Source of the DNA: Bacillota bacterium
GTDB lineage: Bacteria; Bacillota; Clostridia; Oscillospirales; Oscillospiraceae
DNA length: 34,860 bases
NCBI GenBank assembly: GCA_022784505.1
Contig: JALFUQ010000033.1
Coordinates: 1-34,860, forward strand
Direction of reading: 5' to 3'
Part shown: positions 1 through 6,984 of the stretch, in pieces
How the letters are laid out: each line of letters begins with the position of its first letter
Position numbering within the stretch: the first letter of the stretch is position 1
Notes under the pieces: generated by a model
What the model was told of the DNA's origin: nothing
The model's input: only the letters and a program-made list of their open reading frames with translations
Databases searched by the model: none
Translations under genes and position numbers: made by a program

Positions 1-186
1 AGTTACTTTACCTGCAAGATTTTGATTCGATGGAACACTTCAAAGCAGAACTCATAGATTACCTCGACTACTATAACAACCGAAGGATCAAGCTAAAGCT
101 AAAGGGCCTGACACCTGCTCAACACAGATACCAGACCCTTCTGGTCGCTTAATAAATATTTTGTCTAACTTTTGGGGTTCACTTCA
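1..186 (+). mobile_element. Right end of an IS3-family insertion sequence (left part outside window)
   Basis: The window opens inside the transposase gene of an IS3-type element. About 10 nt after the transposase stop is a likely terminal inverted repeat at 162-186. Read outward-in on the other strand it begins TGAAGTGAACCCC and continues into AAAAGTTAGACA, the TG...CA style of end seen in IS3-family elements. The left end and any target duplication lie outside the window, so exact element boundaries and activity cannot be judged. It sits just downstream of the small membrane-protein genes at 242-671. Confidence 0.75.
3..152 (+). CDS. IS3-family transposase (OrfB), C-terminal fragment
   Basis: This is the last 49 codons of an open frame that enters from the window edge and stops with TAA at 150-152. 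The visible residues include a Phe-rich segment, then DYLDYYNNRRI, then GLTPAQHRYQ. This is the conserved C-terminal end of the integrase-type (rve, DDE) catalytic domain of IS3/IS150-group OrfB transposases, where the YYN.RR and LTP..R motifs close the domain. Only the fragment is visible because the window starts here; nothing shows that the gene itself is broken. The catalytic residues lie outside the window. Confidence 0.82.
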   Translation, partial: LLYLQDFDSMEHFKAELIDYLDYYNNRRIKLKLKGLTPAQHRYQTLLVA

Positions 187-241
187 CTTGCGGGGCGCAC
201 ATCTTATGTGAGGTATTTAAAAGGAGAATCACAAATCGTTT

Positions 242-430
242 TTAAGCCTTCATGCCGAGCATTCTTGCTTCCTCAATAAGGGAGCCCACGAACACTGCGC
301 CGCTGACGAGTGCTGCAACACCGAACACGATGTGTGCGGAAACGGTTGCTGCCGTGCCCATGAAGCAGGCAAACACTGCTGCTGCAAAGAAGCATACGAT
401 TGCAAGTTCTACAAAAAAGCTCTTTTTCAT
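242..430 (-). CDS. Small two-helix membrane protein, paralog of the upstream gene
   Basis: This 62-aa hydrophobic protein has two likely membrane helices (about residues 9-29 and 33-52) separated by a short HIVFG-type turn, and it ends in a charged, helical tail. I chose ATG at 430 because GGAGG (439-443 on the plus strand as CCTCC) sits 8 nt before it; an in-frame ATG at 445 overlaps that ribosome site. It is strongly similar to its neighbour at 486-671, sharing ELAIVCFFAAAVFACFMG, so the pair arose by tandem duplication. I recognise no family. Co-transcription from the promoter at 737-765 is likely. Function is unknown; a stress or envelope role would be a guess. Confidence 0.7.
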   Translation of the reverse strand: MKKSFFVELAIVCFFAAAVFACFMGTAATVSAHIVFGVAALVSGAVFVGSLIEEARMLGMKA

Positions 431-485
431 TTCATTTTCCTCCATTCAAGATCTTATATATCTAACTTCTGATTGGCTTTGTAAG

Positions 486-671
486 TCAGGCTGTGAAGCC
501 AAATTGTTTTGCGTCTGCGATCAGAGAAACTACGAACACAACGCTGCTGACGAGTGCTGCCAAACCGAATACGAGGTGTGCTACCGGAGTTGCTGCCATG
601 CCCATGAAGCATGCGAAAACTGCTGCTGCAAAGAAGCACACGATTGCAAGTTCAGAAAGAATGTTTTTCAT
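486..671 (-). CDS. Small two-helix membrane protein, first of a tandem pair
   Basis: This 61-aa protein begins MKNILSELAIV and has two predicted membrane spans (about 8-28 and 32-51). The start is ATG at 671 because GGAGG lies 8-9 nt upstream; an in-frame TTG at 689 precedes the ribosome site and is unlikely to be used. Residues 7-24 match the downstream paralog almost exactly, and the second half is conserved in pattern (AH.VFG.AALVS). A strong promoter lies upstream at 737-765, so this gene heads a two-gene unit. No known family is recognised and no catalytic or metal motif is visible. An intact ribosome site and paralogy make a real gene likely. Confidence 0.7.
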   Translation of the reverse strand: MKNILSELAIVCFFAAAVFACFMGMAATPVAHLVFGLAALVSSVVFVVSLIADAKQFGFTA

Positions 672-736
672 TTTATTTACCTCCGTCAAGATGTTTCATC
701 TTTATTTTCACTTGTTTGTTTTCCCTTTGTGACTAT

Positions 737-765
737 AATATAGTACCAAGTTTGTTAAATGTCAA
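737..765 (-). promoter_or_regulatory. Sigma-A-type promoter of the small membrane-protein pair
   Basis: On the minus strand, TTGACA (760-765) and TATATT (737-742) are separated by 17 nt, a near-consensus housekeeping promoter. Transcription would start near 730 and give a leader of about 60 nt before the ATG at 671. Confidence 0.7.
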
Positions 766-825
766 ACAAGATATTGTGAAGTTTGTTTTAAGTATCACTT
801 AATAGCAAAATGGATCAAATGATGC

Positions 826-858
826 AAAAAGCACGGCAACCCAACGGTTACCGTACTT
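826..858 (-). terminator. Rho-independent terminator of the tyrosine phosphatase gene
   Basis: On the minus strand, an AGTACGGTAACC arm pairs with GGGTTGCCGTGCT, using G-U pairs, around a short loop and is followed by TTTTTGC. It lies about 60 nt after the stop at 915. Confidence 0.7.
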
Positions 859-914
859 TCCGGATTGTTTTATTGTATATGTGAAAAATGCCGCTAAGCT
901 GTCCCGGCTTCTAA

Positions 915-1385
915 TTATCTCCGGCTCATCACTATTTTTGCGATATCGCATAAAAGGCCGGTGCAGCCTTCCAGAACATCCTGCCATGTTGCCTCAAAGT
1001 CTCGCGTGTACCACGGGTCGGCGACGCTGCCGGGTCTTGCGGTGTAGTCCATGAGCAGGCTGAGCTTGCCCTCGGGGTCACCGTGGAACAGTCTGTGCAG
1101 GTTATACATATTCTCCTCGTCCATGCCGATGATTAGATCAAACTTATCGTAGTCTGCTTGACTCACCTGCCGTGCGGTCTTGCCGTCGCAGGCTATGCCG
1201 TGCTCTTGCAGCTTGCGTCTTGCGGGTGGGTACACAGGGTTTCCTATCTCCTCCGTGCTTGTCGCCGCAGACTCTATCAAAAATTCATCCGAAAGCCCCG
1301 CCTTTGCCGTTATATCCTTCATTACGAATTCCGCCATCGGACTTCTGCAAATATTGCCGTGGCAGACAAAAAGTATTTTGGTCAT
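915..1385 (-). CDS. Low-molecular-weight protein tyrosine phosphatase
   Basis: This 156-aa protein is the usual length for the LMW-PTP (ArsC/YwlE-like) fold. The phosphate-binding loop is at residues 8-15, C8-HGNIC-R14-S, the family's CX5R(S/T) signature; Cys8 is the nucleophile and Arg14 binds phosphate. The general-acid aspartate is D123 in the DPWY motif. Such enzymes remove phosphate from tyrosine, or in the YwlE type from arginine. The residue that separates those two specificities cannot be read safely by eye, so I leave the substrate open. AGGAG lies upstream of the ATG. It has its own promoter (1410-1438) and terminator (826-858) and appears monocistronic. Confidence 0.93.
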   Translation of the reverse strand: MTKILFVCHGNICRSPMAEFVMKDITAKAGLSDEFLIESAATSTEEIGNPVYPPARRKLQEHGIACDGKTARQVSQADYDKFDLIIGMDEENMYNLHRLFHGDPEGKLSLLMDYTARPGSVADPWYTRDFEATWQDVLEGCTGLLCDIAKIVMSRR

Positions 1386-1409
1386 AGTGTCACTCCTGTT
1401 CTCCTGCTC

Positions 1410-1438
1410 AGTTTACCACATGGACTGGATATTGGCAA
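1410..1438 (-). promoter_or_regulatory. Promoter of the tyrosine phosphatase gene
   Basis: On the minus strand, TTGCCA (1433-1438), a 17-nt spacer and TAAACT (1410-1415) form a sigma-A-like promoter about 25 nt upstream of the ATG at 1385. Confidence 0.55.
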
Positions 1439-1501
1439 GAAGGTCCGCTGCTTGCACGGTGGACTTTTACTTATTTAGTGTCTTTAGGCGCGGGAAATAA
1501 A

Positions 1502-1520
1502 CCTCCGGTTTAACCGGAGG
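1502..1520. repeat. Short perfect palindrome, possible minus-strand terminator
   Basis: CCTCCGGTT at 1502-1510 is mirrored by AACCGGAGG at 1512-1520 around one base. On the minus strand it is followed by TTTATTTCC, a weak U-rich tail, so it could terminate transcription arriving from the neighbouring palindromic element. On the plus strand it is followed by A-rich sequence. Confidence 0.45.
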
Positions 1521-1543
1521 AAGAAAAATAGCTTTAGCATGAG

Positions 1544-1616
1544 AAAAACCTCCTATTGTGTAGTATAGTGGTAAATAGTTTGACGACCGCATTACCACAA
1601 ACAATAGGAGGTTTTT
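1544..1616. repeat. MITE-like palindromic element carrying SD-like arms
   Basis: A 16-nt arm at 1544-1559 is perfectly inverted at 1601-1616. An inner 7-bp arm (1568-1574 with 1592-1598) continues the stem past an 8-nt/2-nt bulge to a 17-nt loop. Each outer arm contains TAGGAGGTTTTT when read outward, so both ends resemble a ribosome-binding site. Each is followed by an ATG: 1622 on plus and 1538 on minus. The plus frame runs into the tRNA-Ser gene and the minus frame is 18 codons, so neither looks like a real gene. It may be a MITE, the end of a lost IS, or a long terminator. The rest of the 1386-1774 gap holds the phosphatase promoter, the palindrome at 1502 and a terminator. Confidence 0.6.
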
Positions 1617-1723
1617 AACAAATGAAAAAAGAGCACCGCACATTCGAGATACAGATGCCAGTATCACATAGTGTTTGCACCCCCTTATCTGAATTTTTCC
1701 CGTATTACGGCGTTTTTTCAATA

Positions 1724-1769
1724 GAAAAACAGAAAAGTACGGTAGCCCACTGTATCGTGGACTACCGTA
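1724..1769 (-). terminator. Terminator downstream of tRNA-Ser(UGA)
   Basis: On the minus strand, TACGGTAGTCCAC (1757-1769) pairs with GTGGGCTACCGTA (1738-1750) around a 6-nt loop. It is followed by CTTTTCTGTTTTTC, directly after the tRNA. Confidence 0.8.
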
Positions 1770-1774
1770 ACACA

Positions 1775-1863
1775 TGGCGGAGAGTGTGGGATTCGAACCC
1801 ACGTGGGCGTGAGCCCAAACGGTTTTCAAGACCGCCTCGTTATGACCACTTCGATAACTCTCC
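1775..1863 (-). tRNA. tRNA-Ser (anticodon UGA)
   Basis: The 89-nt class II tRNA includes an encoded 3' CCA. The acceptor arm GGAGAG pairs with CTCTCC. The anticodon stem GCGGT/ACCGT encloses loop CTTGAAA, giving anticodon UGA for UCA codons. A long variable arm (GGGCTCACGCCC) and the T loop GGTTCGAATCC are typical of tRNA-Ser. It is followed by a terminator and preceded by a second tRNA-Ser. Confidence 0.95.
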
Positions 1864-1868
1864 ATATT

Positions 1869-1896
1869 AAAAAAGTACCCCAATGGGTACTTTTTT
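1869..1896 (-). terminator. Terminator between the two serine tRNAs
   Basis: A perfect 12-bp stem, AAAAAAGTACCC against GGGTACTTTTTT with a 4-nt loop, is its own A/U tail on both strands. It begins immediately after the CCA of the upstream tRNA, overlapping it by 1 nt. The downstream tRNA may therefore depend on read-through. Confidence 0.75.
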
Positions 1897-1987
1897 GGCG
1901 CAGAAGGAGGGATTTGAACCCTCGCGCGCTTTTTACACGCCTACTCCCTTAGCAGGGGAGCCCCTTCGGCCTCTTGGGTACTTCTGC
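1896..1987 (-). tRNA. tRNA-Ser (anticodon GCU)
   Basis: The 92-nt class II tRNA has an encoded CCA. Acceptor GCAGAAG pairs with CTTCTGC. The anticodon arm CTCCC/GGGAG encloses CTGCTAA, giving anticodon GCU for AGC/AGU. It has a long variable arm and T loop GGTTCAAATCC. A strong promoter precedes it (2004-2032). Confidence 0.95.
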
Positions 1988-2003
1988 ACATAGCCGCTAA
2001 AAC

Positions 2004-2032
2004 ATAATAGCATAGCCCAAAGTCGTTGTCAA
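2004..2032 (-). promoter_or_regulatory. Promoter of the serine tRNA pair
   Basis: On the minus strand, TTGACA (2027-2032), a 17-nt spacer and TATTAT (2004-2009) form a near-consensus promoter about 17 nt upstream of the mature tRNA 5' end. It is divergent from the promoter at 2056-2083. Confidence 0.8.
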
Positions 2033-2055
2033 GATTTTTCCTATCAAATGCGCTC

Positions 2056-2083
2056 TTGACAAATCAAAAACCTGCTGTAAAGT
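2056..2083 (+). promoter_or_regulatory. Promoter of the pseudouridine synthase gene, close to its start codon
   Basis: TTGACA at 2056-2061 and TAAAGT at 2078-2083 have a 16-nt spacer. A start about 7 nt beyond the -10 box falls on or next to the ATG at 2090, leaving no room for a ribosome site. Confidence 0.6.
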
Positions 2084-2089
2084 ATTATT

Positions 2090-2743
2090 ATGAACATTAT
2101 TTATTACGACAACAGCATCATCGTATGCATAAAGCCCGCCGGAGTTATCTCCACCGACGAGGAGGGGGGCATGCCCCAGCTTCTGCGTGAGGCGCTCGGC
2201 GACGAAAACGCCGATATCCGCGCGGTGCACAGGCTCGACCAGGTCGTCAGCGGACTCATGGTCTACGCCCAGAGCAACGCCGCCGCATCCGAGCTTTCGC
2301 GGCAAATACGCTGCGGCGAGTTTCACAAATCATATCTTGCGGTCGTCCACGGTGTTCCCGAAGAGCGTAAGGGCAGATTTGAGGATATTTTGCTGCGCTC
2401 AAAGGAAAAGCGCAAGACCTTCGTCATCAATAAGCTCGCCCGTGGTGCGCAGAACGCCATCCTCGACTATGAGCTGCTCGGCTCAAACGGTGAGCGCTCG
2501 CTGGTTGCAATTGAGCTTATAACCGGCCGCACGCATCAGATAAGAGCGCAGTTTTCGCACCGTCGGCTTCCCCTGCTCGGTGACCGCAAATACGGTGCGA
2601 GCGAGGACAACTGCCGCATCGCGCTTTGGTCGTACTCGCTGAGCTTCCTCAACCCCGAGACCGGCAAGCGCATGAGCTTCAGGGTCAAGCCGCCGAGAGA
2701 ATACCCGTGGTCGGACTTTGACACTTCCCTGTTTCCTAAATAA
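2090..2743 (+). CDS. RluA-family pseudouridine synthase
   Basis: This 217-aa protein isomerises uridine to pseudouridine in structured RNA (rRNA or tRNA; the target site cannot be told). It starts directly in the catalytic domain with the family's opening pattern (IIYYDNSIIVCIKPAGV) and lacks the N-terminal S4 domain of RluD-type enzymes. The catalytic motif HRLDQ is at 47-51, with Asp50 as catalytic residue, and the RTHQIRAQ motif near 145 follows. The canonical T-SG after HRLD reads VVSG here. The N terminus fits the family exactly, so the ATG at 2090 is credible although no Shine-Dalgarno is visible; see the promoter at 2056. A bidirectional terminator overlaps its stop codon. Confidence 0.92.
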   Translation: MNIIYYDNSIIVCIKPAGVISTDEEGGMPQLLREALGDENADIRAVHRLDQVVSGLMVYAQSNAAASELSRQIRCGEFHKSYLAVVHGVPEERKGRFEDILLRSKEKRKTFVINKLARGAQNAILDYELLGSNGERSLVAIELITGRTHQIRAQFSHRRLPLLGDRKYGASEDNCRIALWSYSLSFLNPETGKRMSFRVKPPREYPWSDFDTSLFPK

Positions 2744-2776
2744 CTAAGAGAGAGCCGAAAGGCTCTCTCTTAGTTA
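2741..2776. terminator. Bidirectional terminator between convergent genes
   Basis: A 16-bp perfect stem (TAACTAAGAGAGAGCC with its inverse) has loop GAAA. It includes the stop codon of the plus-strand synthase gene and lies 6 nt from the stop of the minus-strand gene ending at 2782. Confidence 0.85.
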
Positions 2777-2781
2777 TCTTT

Positions 2782-5379
2782 CTATTTCGTCGCCTTAATG
2801 CTGACAACGGCGCTGTACGCGGAGTTTGCTTTGGTGTTTGCCGAGCAAATTGCCTTTACCTTGTAATAATACTTGGTACCCTTCTTTGCGCCGGTGTTGG
2901 TCACGCTCGTCTTTGTTGTTTTGACCAGAAGCGTGTAATCCTTGCCGTTGGTCGAACGGTAGACATAGTACTTATCCGCGCCCGTGACCTTGCTCCAGCT
3001 AAGCTTCGGCTTGCCGTTCAAGGTCGTGATCTTCACGGCCGGCTTTGCCAGCGTCGTCATGATGCTCTTCACGGCGCTGAAAGCTGAGCCGACGTTCGTT
3101 TTGTTCACGACCGCAACGGCCATGACTTTGTAATAGTACTTCGTGCCGGACTTGGACTTGCTGTCGGTGTAGCTAAGCTTCGTGGTGGAGATAACGCGAG
3201 TATATTTCTTGCCGTCGGTCGAGCGGTACACCCAATACTTAGTTGCGCCCGAGACTGCCTTCCAACTGAGCTTTGCCTTACCGCCGGAGCGGCTGATGGT
3301 CACGGTCGGTGCTGCCGGTCTGCACTTGATGCTCTTGATAGCGCTGTAATCGGTGGTGATATTCTCTCCATCTATTACCGTAACAGCTTTGACCTTGTAG
3401 TAATAGGTAGTTCCGATTGTTGTGCTATTATTTGTATAGCTGGTTTTTGTAGTGCTGTCATAATACTTGAAGTTTTTGCCGTCAGTGCTACGGTAGATCC
3501 AATACTTAGATGCACCGGGAACCGCATTCCAGCTAAGCTTGGGATGACCTGCCGAGGTGGTTATCTTGAGTGTGGGTGCTTTTTCTATCGTGTAGAGAAG
3601 TATCGGAATCAAGGACATGGAGATTATCTCCTCCGACGACTGTCCATTGAAATCCATATACCCGCTTTCTCCATTGCGGAAAGTTATATTCGCCCTTACG
3701 GTTGAAGCGTACTGATATGACGGATCTATAACCTGAATATTGTAAAGAGCATAGCTATAGCCACTCTCAAAAGTTGCACCGAAGGCCTGACGCATTTCGG
3801 CAATGTCTTTGCTGGTGTATTCGGTCAGAATTTTAAGTGCAGTTGCCTCTTGATTTTTTGCAATATACATTCCGACGATTTCGTCGTTCTTATCCAGTTT
3901 CGTAAGATACCAGAAGTAGGTTCCGGTTTTTCCGTCATCTTTAAGCTTTGCAGGAGTAAAAGCATCTACACGCTCGCCAACAGCACAGCGATACGGCATG
4001 TTTGTGTAGCTTATAGCGCTGATAGTATGTGCTTTGTCATATCCAAGTCCAAAGTTGAGCTGTATACGAACAGCATTGCCATCGAGCAGCTCGGTTTCAA
4101 TATCTCCCGCTGTCTGGCCAAGCAGGTCTCCGTTAAGCCAGTAATTTGTACTTTTGTCAAAACCGCAATGCTCAGCAGGATACATAGTAATATACAATCT
4201 GTAGCTGCGAGAATTGCATATGTAGTTAGGAGCAGTTATAGGCTCATACTCTCCGGTATAGTCGTTATAGGCATACCACTCATAAACCGGAGCCTTATCA
4301 CCATCAGCAATCATATTTGCATTTGGTGATGTGGACAAAGTGATATCATAATCAAGCTTATGGCCTATTTGAGGTAAAGTCAAGTCCTTGATGTATACAT
4401 CTGAAATATAATCTACACGCACGGGAATAACGCTCTGTTTAACCAGTGTTGCTCCGCATTCAGAGCATATCTTTCCATCAGAAAGTCCCTCTTTTTCATA
4501 TGTTGCAGGATAACCCGGTACTACTACTTCTGTATGACCTTTCGCCTTAACATAGTTTTCACGCTTAAACTCGCCATTTGCACATACATACTTATCGTAA
4601 CCCTTTTCTGTACATGTAGGTGCTACTGTTTCCACGGAAGTATAGTTGTGAGTATGGTTGTAGTGTACTGTGGCTTCAGGGAATGTACCGGCGGTGACTA
4701 TTGCATTATATTCAGCTTCTGTCCCTGAAAAATATACATCCTTTATATGAGTAACATTAAACGCCATTTTATCGATGGTTTTGACAGTTTTACCAAACGA
4801 CACAGTCTCCATCTCGTAACAGCTATCAAATGCGTTGTCGCCTATCGTTTGAATAGATTCAGGAATAGTTAGGTTGATTATTCCCTGACAGCCACCAAAG
4901 ACATATTTGCCAAGTGATGTAACGGTGTTGGGAATAGGCAGTTCAGTAATGCTGTCACATGAATAAAAGGCATATCTTTCAATAGTCGTAACACCCGGCT
5001 TCATGTCAATTCGTGACATTTTATTACAGCTACGGAATGCATCACTGCCAATACTTTTTACACTGCTAGGAACAGTCAACGATTCAATGCCAAAAGCAAA
5101 AAAAGATCGACTTCCAATCCTTGTAACGCCTTCTTCGACGACTACATTCTTGATTTTGTAGTAGTAATCCCATGATGGCCACGGTACAGTTCTGCTGTCA
5201 CCAAAATCCCACATTGCCCCCTTACCGCTGATGGTCAGGGTGCCGTCGTCGGAAAGCGTCCATGTGACATTGTCGCCGCATTTTCCGCTTGTCGCTGCCG
5301 TATCTGCGAGGGCGGCTGCGGGGAGCAGCGAGATAGCCATGCAGATGACCAGCAGCCATGCAATTAGTTTCTTTTTCAT
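2782..5379 (-). CDS. Secreted BspA-type leucine-rich repeat protein with C-terminal FN3 domains
   Basis: This 865-aa exported protein has a Sec signal peptide: KKK, then a hydrophobic run ending AAALA|D at residue 25. Residues about 28-240 are BspA-like (LRR_5) repeats with the pattern (V)T.IG..AF..C.....V.IP..V..IG. A Cys-containing module around 245-325 (HTHNY..., APTCTEKG, CSECG) resembles the repeats in the larger secreted protein at 14134. The middle (330-600) is unassigned. Three FN3-type domains of about 90 aa each close the protein (A-LSW..V.GA.KYWVYRSTDGK...YYYKV.A). No LPXTG, SLH or dockerin is visible, so it is probably released or held non-covalently. GGAGGAG precedes the ATG. Binding of host or plant surface ligands is the usual inference for such architecture. 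Confidence 0.88.
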   Translation of the reverse strand: MKKKLIAWLLVICMAISLLPAAALADTAATSGKCGDNVTWTLSDDGTLTISGKGAMWDFGDSRTVPWPSWDYYYKIKNVVVEEGVTRIGSRSFFAFGIESLTVPSSVKSIGSDAFRSCNKMSRIDMKPGVTTIERYAFYSCDSITELPIPNTVTSLGKYVFGGCQGIINLTIPESIQTIGDNAFDSCYEMETVSFGKTVKTIDKMAFNVTHIKDVYFSGTEAEYNAIVTAGTFPEATVHYNHTHNYTSVETVAPTCTEKGYDKYVCANGEFKRENYVKAKGHTEVVVPGYPATYEKEGLSDGKICSECGATLVKQSVIPVRVDYISDVYIKDLTLPQIGHKLDYDITLSTSPNANMIADGDKAPVYEWYAYNDYTGEYEPITAPNYICNSRSYRLYITMYPAEHCGFDKSTNYWLNGDLLGQTAGDIETELLDGNAVRIQLNFGLGYDKAHTISAISYTNMPYRCAVGERVDAFTPAKLKDDGKTGTYFWYLTKLDKNDEIVGMYIAKNQEATALKILTEYTSKDIAEMRQAFGATFESGYSYALYNIQVIDPSYQYASTVRANITFRNGESGYMDFNGQSSEEIISMSLIPILLYTIEKAPTLKITTSAGHPKLSWNAVPGASKYWIYRSTDGKNFKYYDSTTKTSYTNNSTTIGTTYYYKVKAVTVIDGENITTDYSAIKSIKCRPAAPTVTISRSGGKAKLSWKAVSGATKYWVYRSTDGKKYTRVISTTKLSYTDSKSKSGTKYYYKVMAVAVVNKTNVGSAFSAVKSIMTTLAKPAVKITTLNGKPKLSWSKVTGADKYYVYRSTNGKDYTLLVKTTKTSVTNTGAKKGTKYYYKVKAICSANTKANSAYSAVVSIKATK

Positions 5380-5497
5380 TTTCTCCTCCTGTGTTTTATT
5401 ATCTTGCGCAAGTTGTCATCTTACTTGCCTTTTCACTTTATACATGTCCGCAATATACGGTTTGGTGACACAAAAAACAAAAAATTATAATTCTATA

Positions 5498-5525
5498 AAA
5501 AAGAGCTGCATTCGCAGCTCTTTTT
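5498..5525 (-). terminator. Terminator of the CoA-transferase gene
   Basis: AAAAAGAGCTGC and GCAGCTCTTTTT form a 12-bp stem with a 4-nt loop. On the minus strand the stem ends in a U run just after the stop at 5537. Confidence 0.85.
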
Positions 5526-5536
5526 CAATATTAAAC

Positions 5537-6844
5537 TCAGATGAGTATGCCTCTCTTTTTTGCCTCGAAGGTCAGCTCATCACGGAAGTCGGGATGTGCG
5601 ATGGCGATAAGCTGCTTTGTGCGCTCGCCGAGGCTTCTGCCGCGCAGGTGGGCAATGCCGTACTCAGTGACGATGTAGTCAACATCGTTCTTGCTGGTGG
5701 TGCAGATAGCGCCCGGGGTGAGTATTGGCTTTATCTTGCTTATCGTGCCGCCCTTTGCGGTGGATGTAAAGGCGATGAAGCTCTTGCCGCCCTTGGACTG
5801 GCATGCGCCTCTGACATAGTCGATCTGGCCGCCGGAACCGGACATGTGCTTGGTGCCGACAGACTCTGCGCAGACCTGGCCGAAGAAGTCGACCTCAAGA
5901 GCCGCATTGATGGAGATCATGTTGTCGTTCTTGCAGATGACTGCGGGGTCGTTGACATAGTCGACGGGCAGTATCTCGATTGCGGGGTTATCGTCTATGT
6001 AATCGTAAATGCGCTTGGAGCCAAATGCGAAGGTGGTGACGCTCTTGCCGCGGTGGATCTGCTTCTTGGAGTTGTTGACAGCGCCGCACTCGATGAGCTC
6101 GACCATGGAGTCGGTGAACATCTCGGTGTGGATGCCGAGGTCATGCTTTGCCTTGAGCGCCATACCGGTGGCATCGGGGATAGCACCGATACCGAGCTGG
6201 ATGCATGCGCCGTCGGGGATCTGCTCGGCGATGAGGTTGCCGATGGTGCGGCTGGTCTCGTCGATGACTACGGGAGGCAGGACGGGCAGCTCGTGGTTAA
6301 ACTCAACGATCGCGTCGACCTGAGAAACATGGATCTGAGTGCCGCACAAGCAGCGGGGCTGCTGGTCGTTGACCTCAACAAAGATACGCTTTGCCTTGGC
6401 CATCATCGCCTCGGCGTAGGAGCCGTTGTTGGCAAGAGAGAAATAGCCGTGGCTGTCCATGGGAGAAACGGAAACGCAGAATGCATCGTACTCGTACTCA
6501 ACACGGATGTGGCGGGGAACATCACGGTAGTAAGCCGGCAGAATGTCGGCATAGCCGGCGTTGACTGCCTTTCTGGCACCGCCCGAGGAGAACCAGCTAA
6601 CACCGGTCATCTTGCCCTTGAGGCTGTCGTCAGCGTAGAACTCGAAAGGGTAAACATCAAGAAGGGTCTGCACCTTCACGCCGGTGATATCGCTGTTTCT
6701 TATTTTGTTTGCAACAGCGGTCATGATAGCCGGAGTCTGGGACGGGCCGGTGTCCATGCCAAAGAGCCAGTTACTGCGTACCTGCTCGGCAACTGCGTCG
6801 GCAGTCGTAAGCTTTTGTGCATACAATGCTTTATAATCGGTCAT
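5537..6844 (-). CDS. Acetyl-CoA hydrolase/transferase family CoA-transferase (4-hydroxybutyrate or butyryl-CoA:acetate type)
   Basis: This 435-aa protein is full length for the family that includes AbfT (4-hydroxybutyrate CoA-transferase) and But (butyryl-CoA:acetate CoA-transferase). These enzymes move CoA between acyl-CoA and a free acid, with a glutamyl-CoA thioester intermediate. Visible motifs are GIGAIPDA (218-225), the CoA-loop region, and HTEMFTD (239-245), whose Glu241 matches the catalytic glutamate position. GSGGQ.DYVRGA (336-347) and the C-terminal VTEYGIA..RG (392-402) are also family signatures. It is a single gene with its own promoter (6888-6916) and terminator. The window holds other acyl-CoA chemistry, but no butyrate or 4-hydroxybutyrate pathway gene is adjacent, so the natural acid remains open. 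Confidence 0.88.
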   Translation of the reverse strand: MTDYKALYAQKLTTADAVAEQVRSNWLFGMDTGPSQTPAIMTAVANKIRNSDITGVKVQTLLDVYPFEFYADDSLKGKMTGVSWFSSGGARKAVNAGYADILPAYYRDVPRHIRVEYEYDAFCVSVSPMDSHGYFSLANNGSYAEAMMAKAKRIFVEVNDQQPRCLCGTQIHVSQVDAIVEFNHELPVLPPVVIDETSRTIGNLIAEQIPDGACIQLGIGAIPDATGMALKAKHDLGIHTEMFTDSMVELIECGAVNNSKKQIHRGKSVTTFAFGSKRIYDYIDDNPAIEILPVDYVNDPAVICKNDNMISINAALEVDFFGQVCAESVGTKHMSGSGGQIDYVRGACQSKGGKSFIAFTSTAKGGTISKIKPILTPGAICTTSKNDVDYIVTEYGIAHLRGRSLGERTKQLIAIAHPDFRDELTFEAKKRGILI

Positions 6845-6887
6845 ATTTTTCTCTCCTATTTTGTTTTTGTACTCAAACTAGTTATTT

Positions 6888-6916
6888 ATTATATAATAGT
6901 CATTAATATATTTCAA
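6888..6916 (-). promoter_or_regulatory. Promoter of the CoA-transferase gene
   Basis: On the minus strand, TTGAAA (6911-6916), a 17-nt spacer and consensus TATAAT (6888-6893). It is divergent from the dapF promoter, with the two -35 boxes only 7 bp apart. Confidence 0.8.
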
Positions 6917-6923
6917 GTGGGGC

Positions 6924-6952
6924 TTTACTAAAATGGGCGATATTGATATAAT
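6924..6952 (+). promoter_or_regulatory. Promoter of dapF
   Basis: A weak -35 TTTACT (6924-6929), a 17-nt spacer and consensus TATAAT (6947-6952). The start near 6959 gives a 25-nt leader with GGAGG before the ATG at 6985. Confidence 0.6.
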
Positions 6953-6984
6953 CTATTTTATAACAAAATCACTCGGAGGACGAT

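Noticed and set aside
1622..1870. 82-codon plus-strand frame with an AGGAGG site
   Set aside because: It runs through a terminator and the whole tRNA-Ser(UGA) gene. The ribosome site is part of the palindromic element, so a gene is unlikely.
1586..1870. Attenuation or toxin-antitoxin pair formed by the two outward ATGs of the palindrome
   Set aside because: The minus frame is 18 codons and the plus frame overlaps a tRNA; nothing else supports coding.
5231..6931. 566-codon open frame on the plus strand, antisense to the CoA-transferase
   Set aside because: The minus-strand frame carries all CoA-transferase motifs, a promoter and a terminator. The plus frame is compositionally odd (Ala/Val/Asp/Gly-rich) and has no ribosome site, as expected from the mirror of a biased GC third position.
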